The notes under the pieces: model-generated
The model's input: the letters and a program-made list of their open reading frames with translations, nothing else
Told to the model about the DNA's origin: nothing
Database searches by the model: none
NCBI GenBank assembly: GCA_963922205.1
Contig: CAWUHX010000171.1
Location: 248,001-312,000, forward strand
Length of the DNA stretch: 64,000 nucleotides
Source of the DNA: Romanomermis culicivorax
Taxonomy: Eukaryota > Nematoda > Enoplea > Mermithida > Mermithidae
Direction of reading: 5' to 3'
Part shown: positions 11,499-22,443 of the stretch, in pieces
Layout of the letters: every line of letters begins with the position of its first letter
Numbering within the stretch: position 1 is the first letter of the stretch
Position numbers and translations under genes: made by a program

Positions 11499-13867
11499 GT
11501 GCCGGTCCCCACACACAGAAATGCAGCGAAATAGCCGAAACTTTGTATCTACTGTCTGTATCAGAAAAAACTAACAACAAAATAAAGACACTGTCATTGT
11601 CTGTCACAATTTTAGTCATTTCAATTGTGTTTCTGTATTTTCCATCTTCAAAGGCAATACTGATGCCAAAACATGGTTTTCGGCACAAAACAATTTCGAA
11701 TGGCACAAAAATTTTGACCTTTCGTGCCAATCAGCACAAATTTTTTTACTGGTTCAAGGCTAAATTTCCTTGACTTTTAGTGATTTTAGGGGCTGAATGG
11801 TAGTTATACATACTTTTATTTACCTCTAGACTCTAATGCAAGTTAATTATATTTGAATAAATCAGTTGTACTATTGCAACAGACTAATATATTTATGAGA
11901 TTGTCAATGACTGATGAATGAATAGAATTTCTTTACTATCTGTGTTAATTTCATTGGGTGGTATTGGGAACTGAAATTTTTCTTTTTTGTGTTCGATTCG
12001 AAGAGAAAAATTGACGTTGTGGGCACAATTTTTCAGCCAAAAATTTATGTGACGCGACATTCGACTGGTTTTTACACGAGAAAGCAATGATAGGCATCTT
12101 TAGAATAATCTTTACATCATTGTGATGAAGAAATTCGTAGCCGTAAAAGAAAAATATAAACTTCCTGACAAATTCTTTAAAAATAACTGGATTTTGGCAG
12201 CATTCAATTCTTTTTCGAATCATATGAACCATTTTCTCGATCAGTTTTGAATAAAATCGGGTTTCGATTGGACGATTTTCATTTAAATTAGGGCAGATGA
12301 AACTATCTATAGTTATAGTTTTCTATTAAACTTTTGGCATAAAACAAGTTCTTCTGTATGTTTTTGGGGTGAAATCCTTTTTCATCAATTGGCACAAATT
12401 TTTTTGCCCTTTGCGCCGAAATTGGCTCGAATGTTCGCGCACAAAAAATACTATAGTGGGTGGTGCAGAAATACACAGTAAATAGAGTTCATAAATCTTG
12501 GCGGCAAATTCACTGATGGGCTCAACATGATTAAATCTAATTGAGGAAAGTCAAAACTAAAGGACAAAATTTCATTCAAAAGTGTTTAGTAAATATTGAA
12601 GATATTTATTAATGGATTCTACTGCTACAGTATGAACAAAAAATTACGAACAGATTTTACGAACATTAGTCCTAAACGTTCATATGTTTTGCACATGGTG
12701 ATGTCACGAGGCAAGCAGAAACTGAATGGCTGCCTTAACTACATTGTGAGAACGCCGTGTAAAATATGACTGTTTTAGCACAATATTCTCAAAATGTGGC
12801 CAAATCATTTTTACCATGGATGAATGACAAGCATTGCTTGCTACTGATTGGAGCCATCAAAGCTGCCTCTGTCTTAGAAAACAAACAAAATTACTTTCCA
12901 ACAATTTTAAAATTGAGGAACACATATCTAAATGGAATTTGGTTCGACCTTTTTAAGTAAAATATCCAAAAATTAAGTGAAAAATGAATATTTCGACCAA
13001 ATTTTAAAAAAATCAAATTTTAAATTTTCTGAAATCAGAGAAGTGGAAAGGAACGAGTTTTAAGTGGAGCATAAAAACTGAATAGGAATATTCCGAATTT
13101 GCATTGGTCAAAAACACGATATTTTTGAACACTTTCAATCTGAAAATCACAATTTTTTGACTCCTTTTTGAAAAAATATTCTTCATGCTCAGAGCATTTG
13201 TTCACATGTTCATGAATTTTTCTTCATTTCGGTGGCCATCAGGACAAAGGGTATAAATTTTCAAATTTACCTATTTAGCCATCAGCTAAGTAAAATGATC
13301 CAACTTTAATCAATACTGTGAAAAATTTTTATTAAGGGGCCTATAAAATGGAGAATGTAAATTGTGAAGAGCAAAACCAACTATTTCACTTTCAGCAGCT
13401 GTCTTTAGGGGAAGCACTGCTACATTCAGGCAACAAAAATTGAAAATGTAATCCATATACTGACAACAATTTGTAGTATTACTCCACTTAATGGGACAAG
13501 TAGCTTCAAATGTTGAGCATACATGGTAATTGCCAAGTCAAGCTGCAGCCATTCATTCATTAGATCATCATAAAATCCCAATTGTTTCAATTTTTTCCAT
13601 CAATGATGTCCCAGTTAAACAGTTGAATGTCATTATCACATTAATATGTTTTCGGAAGGCCAATATCATTTGGCTATTTTTGTTATCAGCATCTTCATGG
13701 AATTTATCAAAGTGGACAACAAAATCCCTATTTAAGTCTTTTTCACAATGTGGACAAGGGCGAAATCAATGCTGATGTCCTCTTTTCCTTCAAAACCATT
13801 TTCTTAAACATATCCACCTATTTAGTCACTTTATGAGTCACATCTGACTCTGACTCTGATGGAGATA
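11499..13867. other. Stretch with family Z-like remnants, otherwise featureless
   Basis: Near 11640-11750 and 12340-12450 the sequence contains the GGCACAAAA / TTGTGCCAA words of family Z subterminal regions, with GCGCACAAAAAATACTATAG resembling a worn Z end. The remainder (12460-13860) is AT-rich with short open frames (12766-12960, 13530-13775) that lack motifs or splice partners. Confidence 0.4.
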
Positions 13868-14301
13868 CACTACCAGGTGAAACTAACCCTCAAAAATTCG
13901 CGTCCGGGACACGTCCAGGACATGTCCAGGTCGCGTCCACGTCTCTTTTGGCAGCACAAAGAAAATTTTCATCTTTCTTTGTAATTGACATTCATGCAAC
14001 AACTGTCAATCATAGTTCTTTCATAATGTGTAGTGGATACGCACTTTGTTTTGACCTACAGTATGACAACAGTTGACCTTTCATTTGTATCTGGTAAATA
14101 ATGTGTGCTTTCTATAGAGAGGTAAGAAGGAAGCCTCAGCAGAATTCTTTGGCTTTGTGCGACACAAGCACATGGCCTGTCAATTTTATTGTCGGTATGG
14201 TATGCTTTTCGCATCCTGGGTGCGTCCGGGACGCAATCTGGACGCATTCCAGATGCCTCCTGGACGCGACCGGCATGGACGGTTAGTTTCGCCTGGTAGT
14301 G
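13868..14301 (+). mobile_element. Mariner-type MITE M1 (TA target, CACTACCAGG ends)
   Basis: Ends are CACTACCAGGTGAAACTAAC and its inverse, about 21 bp with one mismatch, flanked by TA on each side (13866-67, 14302-03), as in Tc1/mariner elements. GC-rich minisatellite blocks just inside each end are built of GGACGCGTCC-like words. The AT-rich centre has no transposase. A second copy in opposite orientation is at 29944-30415. Open frames inside are shared between copies but show no protein motif. Confidence 0.88.
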
Positions 14302-15066
14302 TACTGAAACTTTCCAAGAATGTATTTGAATCATCAGGCCACTATTTACGACATTCTCCATAGCCTATGAATTCAAAAAATAAATTATTCTGGGCTAACT
14401 AATGCACATATAGCATGTATATGAAAAAATGCCTGAATATTCAAATTTTGAGTGTACAACAATAGGCAAGATTTAAACAGATTCCAGACACCTGAATTCA
14501 CTGACAACTTTGTTTTGACATCAGAATTCATCACTTCTTTAAAAAAATTGGGAAAGCTCAAAATTGGTGTGCAAAAGAAAAACCATTCTGAAAATTCAAA
14601 TTTTTAGTTTTCAGCTGTCAAAAAGACTGGAAAACATGAATCATTAAATCCACTGGTGGAACTATTTATATTCTTCAGTTCACTGACTTGTTTAGAAATT
14701 GAAAATATCGATAATTTTTGGCTGATGAATGGAAATGAAAAATTATTTCAAAAATCCAAATTTTGAGCTTTGAGCAAACATGCATGATACACATGAGGGG
14801 CAGAGAGGGGTGAACCCCCTTACCTGAGGCCCTAGCCACCTCCACTGACCTAAAAAAAATTGTCAAACAGCCCTCTCAACTTTTTTCAAGACAGATATTT
14901 TAAAGACTTTGAGGTACTGTGATGAAATTGTTTCACATTCTAAATCAATTCTGATTCTACTATCAGTTCTCTATACTGAGCTATTTGTTATTTCAAAAAT
15001 ATGATTATGTAACTGATGAGTCCTCTAAATTTAGCACTAGATGATGTGAATTATGTCACCTGCCAA
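14302..15066. other. AT-rich stretch, nothing recognised
   Basis: No coding, inverted-end or tandem structure is apparent beyond a C-rich patch at 14795-14830 that vaguely resembles MITE interiors. Confidence 0.4.
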
Positions 15067-16673
15067 TAGGGCTGTTCCGAGATCAAATTTTTGGAGAAGT
15101 CGAGATTGAGATTGAAAATGGAACTCCAGTGTGTTCGAGATTGAGATCAAGATCGAGATGTAAATTTTATTTTATTCGAGATCGAGATTTTCTATGATTC
15201 TTTTCTATATACAATTTTTTTACAATTTTTTTTCTTTTCTATATAAAATTTTTTTAAAATTTTTTTTCTTTTCTATATACCATTTTTTTACAATTTTTTT
15301 CGCCCAGAGAGGTTTTCCAAGCCTAATTTCAATTTACGTGATGCACAACATCGTTAAGCTCCCAGAAATCTACATTTTATCAATTTTTAGTTAGCCACCA
15401 AACGACCGAAAAATTCCTCAATTATTTCTCAAATGCAGAAAAACTATGTTAACGAACGTGTAAATTTTTTAAGGACTGCATAATCAACATAAACTTTGGT
15501 TTTCATCAAATTATTCAAATTCTTTAAGAAAACAGTGCAAGATAAAACGTCTAATCTATAATATGTTGATGTTTAAAAGCGATAAACATATGCTAGAACA
15601 ACATTTTCTGACCATGCACTGGACATAATACCAAAAAAATATAAAACATTTGATCATTGAAAATTTTATGCAATTATGCATGCACTTTAGCGCAAACTCT
15701 CATGAACTTGGCTGAAAAGATATGAGTAAGAATAGTAGAAATTTCCGAAAACTACTTCCATAAAGCTTCTAAATTGATTTAACGTTAGGAAGGAAATAAT
15801 CACTACAAAAAGCTAAGAGACTTGAAGTATTGATCTTTCTCAAAAACTGTGTCAAGGAAAAAATGCGAATTTTCATTAAATATCTTGATAAAATATTGAA
15901 GATAAGCAGTCAAAACATAATATAATATGTTTAGCATGATGAAAACTATTATAGATTGAGTGATAAATGAAGGCATACATGCTTAAAGCTGCGCCTAAGT
16001 TAGGAAATACATAATAATGATAATTAAAATAATGACACTTATCCACTTTGGTCCACTGTTAATTTTCACAAACCTTTCCTCACAAATGTGGAAAAGGATC
16101 AAATTTTACATAAATGCTTAAAAATCTTAAAATCCTCGTTTTTTGGCTTGAAAAGGCTCACAGACGCTTTATTTAAGTGTTTTTGAGCTTTTTAAAGCAT
16201 TCTGATAATCATTCTGATCATATATTTCAAAAATTAGATTTAAATTTTGTGTTCATAAATCGTAATTTCTAGAAATTTATCATTCCAAAAATTTTAAACC
16301 ATTTATTTGTTCGTAACCTTTCATAAAGTTGACCAAAAAGCAATAAGTCAGAAGCGTGGAAGTTTTCCAAAAATACTTCCATAAAGCTTTTGAATTGAAT
16401 TTACATTAAAAAAAGAACAAACGCTTCAAAAAATTGAGAAAGTTGATGTGTTGACCTTTCTCAAAAAATCTAAAAAAAAATTAAAATTAATATGTCTTAT
16501 TATTTTCTAATTTATGTAAAAAATCTCGAATAATATCTCTGATAAAATCTTAAAAAATACCGAGATTGAGCGAGATTGAGATCCACAGAAATTGAATATC
16601 CGAGATCCAGATGTGAAAAAATACTGAGATTTGTCGAGATTGAGATCCAAATCGATATCTGGGAACAGCCCTA
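15067..16673. mobile_element. Family S element, long copy (TAGGGCTGTTCC ends)
   Basis: It starts TAGGGCTGTTCCGAGATC and ends ATCTGGGAACAGCCCTA. Inside both ends are repeats of CGAGATTGAGAT. The interior holds two blocks of the X/R core: 15660-16035, containing ATGAACTTGGCTGAAAAGAT, and 16130-16480. The flanks CCTGCCAA/CCTGCTGC agree at 5 of 8 positions, so this is an old copy. Shorter copies with perfect duplications are at 40778 and 51223. No transposase remains here. Confidence 0.75.
15200..15301 (+). repeat. Three tandem 34-bp T-rich units
   Basis: CTTTTCTATATA followed by a T-run recurs at 15200, 15234 and 15268, an exact 34-bp period with a few substitutions. It lies within the long S element and looks like a local expansion. 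Confidence 0.85.
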
Positions 16674-18741
16674 CCTGCTGCAGACCAATTGCGCCCAAGG
16701 TCACCTGATTCACATCATGTTTTTCCATTATGTTTTTTGCCACATTCTGTTCTACAATTCACTTACATTAATTTTGTGTTTTGTATATACTTTACATGCA
16801 TTTTCTGTGTGCTTTTTGCATTTTGTTTCTGTTTCATTTTAGTACTTTCATTTCCATTATGATTTGTTATTTTTCTGTTGCGCACATAGACTACGGTATG
16901 TAACCCCCTAGTTAGAATTTCCGCCAAAGATAAGCTCTCCAAGCTCATCGCTATAATTGGAGCACAATGTGCACCTCTTATCAGTAAAAATTAGTGACGT
17001 TTCGCAATGTGAAATGTCTAGTTTGGAAATTCTCTCTAGATGACATTCATATGCTTAGCATGGAGAGTGAAACTCACCCTAATGCTTAACCTAGTGAACT
17101 GAAAAATGTCTATGTGACCATCGGCATCTTCTGCAGCGATTTCCGCTGTAGAAGTTAGCTTGGGTGTGTCTTAGCTCCGCCCAAGGCATACTGTAGGTTT
17201 ACAGGGCCCTTTAAAAGTGCTTGTTTCTTTAGTTTTGCACTCATTTTTGGGCCTAAATCGTCTCCTTGCATTTTAGCTTGCATCTCTGCGTTCATCAGTG
17301 TCTTATTATATTAAATTTGCATATTTGCCTGCATCCCCCGCCATCTTCAATAAATTTACATATTTTCGCCTTGGGTGTCTCCCTTGCATTGAACATTATG
17401 GTATCCCCACCTTAGGAGTTTACCCCGTCGCCCGTTGGTTAGAGAACCCCATCGCCTCCCTCCAGGAACGTTTGTACTATCGTTCATCAGCCCGTGCCAG
17501 TTGAAGCCTCACACTGAATTGTTTTGGATGACTGTACCTGCACCCCATCGTCCCTAGGATCCGAGAGAAGCCCACTTGAACCCGTTGCCCCACGTTGAGT
17601 ACTTTAAGAAGAGGAATAGGTGAGTCTTCTCAGGGGTTATTATTGTTGAGGGTATATTTGTGGGAATTCTCCTTAAGTCAGTTTTCCCTTGAGAATTCCC
17701 TCAGTGAGAACAGCCCTTGAACCCTTAAGGTCAGGGCCAAAAAGGGGATTGAGGTTGACAATCGGGTCCCCTACAGTAAGCCATTCCACGAATGGCACAG
17801 TCACTCATTCCCAGTGAGTGAGGACTAGGGATTGCAACCCCTGACTCCGCAGGATTGTCCATTATTCTAAAGCAGAACCCTAGGACAGTTCTGAGGTATG
17901 CTATAGGTTTTCCTGTAGTAGTTCCAGCTGGGTTAGGTTCCCGAACTGAATAACCTTATGGAGCCACCCAACGGGGTCACAGCATGTCACTTACAGTGTC
18001 ATGGCCCTATTTCCTACGGGATATGGTATGAGTTTTCCCATCAATGTGACTCATCACCTATTCGTTTAATGTGACATGGCTCCAAATTCAGTTAATGTGA
18101 CAATTATCTTAAGATGTTTCTGTCATTGAGGTGAAAGTACACCATTTAGTATTCACAGTGCTTGTAGCTAGCCATGCATATGTAGAGACCAATTTAGTAC
18201 TTGCTCATAATAAATTGAAAAATTTAGCTATAATAATGAAACTGGTGTCAAGAATAGAAAATAAGTAATGAATCAAGGGTCAGCAACTGAAGTTGATCAG
18301 AAGTGATTTTAAATTGGGTTGAAATGTGATGTGAAAATTAGAAGTTCTCTTGTCTTTTTAGTGCAACATTTTAACTTTATTCTGGAAAGAACTTTTGTTA
18401 CACTTGTAGCACTTTCTGAAAGCTAAATAGTGGTATCAGTTAGACAAGAATCCTGCAGATTATGCAGTACAGGAAGGAAAAATCATCAAACAACCCTGGG
18501 TTTTTTTTTTAAACAGACTTTTTGAAGAAACTTATGCATATATTTTTTGAAAAACAAACTTCTGCAACTTTTTTTTAATTTTTTTCTCACCAACCCACCA
18601 TCCGATCAATAGAAAGTAGTGATTGTACAGGGTCCCCGTCTTGTAAGGATACCCGGGATCCCCAGCGTTTTCGTCCCTGTCCCTGTCCCCGGTCTAAAAA
18701 AGTGATCAGGGATTGCATTTTTTGGGGAATTTCATTTTAGT
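16674..18741 (+). other. Higher-GC unique stretch, possible LTR-like sequence
   Basis: Base composition rises to a more balanced level between about 16880 and 18060, unlike its neighbours. It includes an AATAAA signal near 17347 (CTTCAATAAATTTAC) and many CCC/GGG steps. I found no direct LTR pair, primer-binding site or gag/pol frame, so an LTR remnant is only a guess. Nothing is recognised from 18060 to 18600. Around 18630-18710 there is a GGGTCCCCGTC patch resembling hAT-type ends. Confidence 0.3.
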
Positions 18742-18975
18742 CATAGCTGTACTTGGCTGGGTTGGGGGACTCCCCCCCCCCCAACTTGGCCAACCCTGTA
18801 CCCAAAATCATTTCCCCCCAACCCCCTGCCCTCCAGTTTGGAAAAAATTAAAAAAATTTTCAAAAAAGTGTATGTTTTTTGGCTTTTTTTGGAAAGATTT
18901 CGACTTTTTCTTACCTCCCCCCAAAATTTCGGATTTACCCCCCCCCCCCAACTGGTCGGAGGTCTTACAGGTATG
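18742..18975 (+). mobile_element. Family B MITE with perfect 8-bp duplication
   Basis: The ends are CATAGCTGTA (one mismatch to the family) and TACAGGTATG. ATTTTAGT flanks both sides exactly (18734-18741 and 18976-18983). The interior has C-runs at both ends and the same GGAAAAAATTAAAAAAATTT-type middle as other B copies. Open frames over it are fortuitous. Confidence 0.92.
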
Positions 18976-19117
18976 ATTTTAGTAATGCAATTTGTTCAGC
19001 ATACCACGTTTTCTGCTCTCTCGTTCAGCCAGCACTTTTATGTATGCTTTATTCTTGTTATTATCGTTTCTCTCATATGTTTTCAATCTGCCTGCCTAAC
19101 CCAATATCACATAATGT

Positions 19118-19410
19118 ATATTAGGGTAGAGTGCACTAGGCCAGCATATTCATAAGGGCAGCATATACTAGAAGGCCAGCGTATCCAGAAGGCCAGCGTA
19201 GTCAGAAGGCCAGCACGAATAATAGTAAATATGTGTGACGAACTTCAACGTTACCGGTGGACAAAAAACAAATATGTCTATTACCGTTATCAAATGGGGT
19301 CAGGAAAAGTAATATAGGTGGGGAGGCCTACTACTGTATGTTATTGGTGAGGCCAACTAATATATAATGTAATATTAGTGAGGCTAACTACTATTATGTA
19401 ATGCTTGTGT
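19118..19410 (+). repeat. MULE left inverted repeat, with tandem GGCCAGCRTA units
   Basis: The reverse complement of this stretch is found at 21895-22256. The outer part consists of tandem units of about 19 bp containing AGAAGGCCAGCGTA. The inner part repeats TATGTTATTGGTGAGGC-like units. TIRs built of tandem repeats could provide multiple transposase binding sites (inference). Confidence 0.88.
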
Positions 19411-19509
19411 TTATTTAAAATTGATGAAATCGACAAAATTACAATATATTAGGGTATGCAAAAAAAGAAAAAAGTGGAAAAAATATAACAAGGGAGCAAA
19501 AATATAGCA

Positions 19510-21740
19510 TTACTCGTTACCGAGTACAGCTTTAGACTTTTTTCCTATCAAATGACGAATGTAGCATAGATATCTATGCGTTTCAGCCATCAAAAAATTG
19601 AAATCAGCAGGCTGAAGAGCAGCAATGTCAAAATCCGCAACATTCCAAAGATGACCAGCTTGGTTCAACAAATGCACTTTTGCTGCATGTATACGTTCTT
19701 CCAGAACAACGTATGTCACGTCGCGTTGTTTTGGTTGAAACACGCGTCGATGCAAATTTCTAACCCCCAATTGATGGTGATTGTGGAGTGGTTGCAACAA
19801 ATGCAGGAAGTTTCACATAGCTAAGTGCATATCGCGCAAATCGGTCATATTCAAGCAGTTGTGATAACCTTCGGCGTGGTTAGTTGTGCATGGACCTATT
19901 TATGAAAAATGCTATAGTATGAACATTTTTTAAACTAACCAAATGAGTAGTATATACCTGCATTATTCCATTGACTCCATATTGTTGTAGGGTACTGACC
20001 ATTCAACCACGTGTTTTCTGAATATTCGCCGAACGCTAACAATTTAGCCCACATCGTGTTATCCGGTTGATCGGGAGGATAGACTAGAATTGTAGTAAAA
20101 GCGGGCCCGATCAAACAAATCGGTAACATTGACAGCGCCTTCAAACATCCGATCCACTCGCCTATAACATTTAATTTGTAGTTAGTTTTGCTCATTTCTA
20201 GAAAAATAATAAGTATATACCAGTGACGCCTTCATCATTCCACAAGTTACGAAGCCCAAGTTGTTGTAATTTAGGGTTAAGCGCTTGTCCAAAATGAAAA
20301 TTGCATCCTTGTAAAATCACGTCGGGAAACACTTGTTGAACAGCAATGTGTGCTGCGTGTTCGTAATCCATATGAATAAATCTGCAATATGTTTATGATA
20401 GATAACTGAACATTATTATAAAATTTTCATTTAAAAAGCCAACCTTATCGCGCCAATGTTCCCGTGATTAGTTTCCAATCTATGACAAATCTGTGAGAAA
20501 ACGTAAGTATACGATGCAGCTGTTTTTGAACACATCACTGCATGAGCAACGGGTAGAGCTTCATTATCATACTGCCCCCATGCATGTAGAGTGTAAACTT
20601 GAACGAAACCTTCTGGCGACACCTTGATGTAGAGTTATATAAAATAATAATAGAAAATAAAATGATTTTAGAAAAATACACGATTTTTCTGGCAAAAAGT
20701 AGTTACTGAAAACTCTACCTTGAAAGTCCCATCCATAATCAAGTGCGATGACTCGAACATGACTGATACATCTTGATCTGAAGCAAATACGATGACTTGC
20801 TCATTGCGGTTTGAACATAGTAACCATCATTCATTGTAGAAAGGCGACTCAGGATTAGCATGACGACCTCTTTCAGTTACCTTGAAAAAATCTCATAGTA
20901 CTCATGTCCGGGTCTTTATCATGGACAAGGTGGGATGGGACCCAGGGGCCGGGTTTACTACTAAGAAGTTCGAACTTAAGTTAAGTTTAAACTAAAGTAC
21001 AAACTTAAGCATGAGTCTCAAGAATAACGTTTACCAAGTTGATGCTTAATCAGCTTAACTGAGAATGTAAGTTCAAACTTGGTAAGTCTGCGTCTTAAGT
21101 TTCTGCATGATATTTAATATATATTATTTTATACTTGTCTAGTCATTTTGCTCATTTTCCAGAGTTATAAAATTTCAATCGAAAAAACTCAGAAACTAAC
21201 TCAAGTTTTCTTAGTAAAATTCGTCATTCTTAAAATTAATTTATGGTCTACATACTTATTAATATTAAAAATGACCCTTGAGTTTCATGTTACCTGATAT
21301 TCTAAGGGCAAATCATATGGGTCTTCAATGGCAACGCGCCCTTGTCGAAACCACGGTCCCAAACTTGATTTGGCTGATTTATATTCCGGCAAATTCGTTT
21401 CAACTGCATCAGCTTGATCGGGATTTCTGAATCGCTTTAGGACCTCTGAACTCATGGATGTATGCACCTCTATTGGTCGCTTATTGCCCGATTTACACGA
21501 ATTTCGAGCTTCTCTGACTAAAGAACGTGTGTTGTGTTCACCAAAAGTCTGTCCAAAACACTGTGAATGATGACCAATTTCTGGATTCTTCAGAATTCTG
21601 CCATTACAAATAGTAATAGATGAATACAGCTGATCGACTTCGATACCGTTCTGCTTCTTAAGATTTCTGCAATCAATGCACTCCCAATATTCGTTGATAC
21701 TTCCATCAGATAATGCACGTGAACTTTTTTTTAGAATATC
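19510..21740 (-). pseudogene. MULE transposase: FLYWCH-like finger plus split DDE domain
   Basis: Exons (minus): about 21740-21294, 20880-20719, 20622-20444, 20381-20221, 20197-19958 and 19895-19510. The N-terminus reads SIDILKKSSR..EYWECIDC.. and GHHSQC, a FLYWCH-like Cys2His2 finger. The DDE triad is visible: Asp in IMDGTFK|VSPEGFVQVYTLHA, Asp in HMDYEHAAHIA, and Glu in NHAEGYHNCLN, matching the MULE transposase domain, with PDVILQGCNFHFGQA between. Splice phases agree at all five junctions. One intron is only 23 nt (20198-20220). In-frame TGA codons at 20827-20829 and 19813-19815 indicate a recently dead copy. No start Met is visible: an in-frame TAA precedes the finger. Confidence 0.85.
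20930..21130. repeat. Fold-back AACTTAAG-rich repeat in a MULE intron
   Basis: The 413-bp intron between 21293 and 20881 contains repeated AACTTAAG / CTTAAGTT and CCAAGTT / AACTTGG words in both orientations. The stretch can fold back on itself, like a small MITE. Ends and target duplication are not resolved. Confidence 0.45.
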
Positions 21741-21894
21741 GATAGAAACGACCCCCGTTGGTTATCGATTGATAAGTTACAATAGAATTCATTAATTTCA
21801 CACTTAAGTCATAACTAGCTGCACCGTAATCCATGTTTTGTACACAATGACTGAGATAACCCATTTGTGTATTTTTTCGATGCTGTATTCCCCC

Positions 21895-22256
21895 CCCCCC
21901 TCCCCTCCAATCTCCCCACCCACCAACAATTATACAGTAGTTTATCTCACGAATAACATTTAATAGTTTGCCTCCTCCTCAATAGCATTATGCAGTAGTT
22001 GATGTCATGAAATATTACATTGTACAGTATTTCACCACATAAATAACATACAGTATTAGGGCCCCCCACCTATATTACTTTTGCTGACCCCATTTGATAA
22101 CTGTAATAGACATATTTGTTTTTCGTCCACCATTAATGTTGAAGTTCGTCACACGCATTTACTATTATTATTCGTGCTGGCCTTCTGACTAGGCTGGCCT
22201 TCTAGTATATGCTGGCCTTGTGGATACGCTGGCCTTCTGACCCCCAATCCTATATT
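21895..22256 (-). repeat. MULE right inverted repeat
   Basis: Inverse of the left repeat. It runs from GGGGGTCAGAAGGCCAGCGT (reading inwards on the minus strand) through the shared GTCCACCATTAATGTTGAAG-like stretch to units of GCCTCCTCCTCAATAGC type. The two repeats match well over about 200 bp and more loosely beyond. Confidence 0.88.
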
Positions 22257-22443
22257 ATACAATACATATTATTCCCACCTGTTGGTGGGTGGGTATAATA
22301 GATATGCATAAGCGTTTATATTAACTTTCAAAGTTGTGCTAGACACTGTTCTTTTTTAAGCATTATTGAGTGTACCTATATGGTTTTGTATAGTGTAGGA
22401 CTAGGTAGTTATCGAGATCTTTTAGTCAATTTTAGTCAACTCA

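Larger units (their letters stand above)
19118..22256. mobile_element. Mutator-like element (MULE) with long inverted repeats
   Basis: A unit of about 3.1 kb bounded by long inverted repeats encodes a FLYWCH-like/MULE transposase on the minus strand. The exact ends and the expected 8-11 bp duplication could not be fixed: the outer sequences read TATTAGGGT on the left and CCTATATTA on the right. The transposase has in-frame stops, so the copy is probably inactive. Confidence 0.85.

Noticed and set aside
19118..22256. Exact 8-11 bp target duplication of the MULE
   Set aside because: No matching pair could be found around TATTAGGGT / CCTATATTA, so the element is reported without it.
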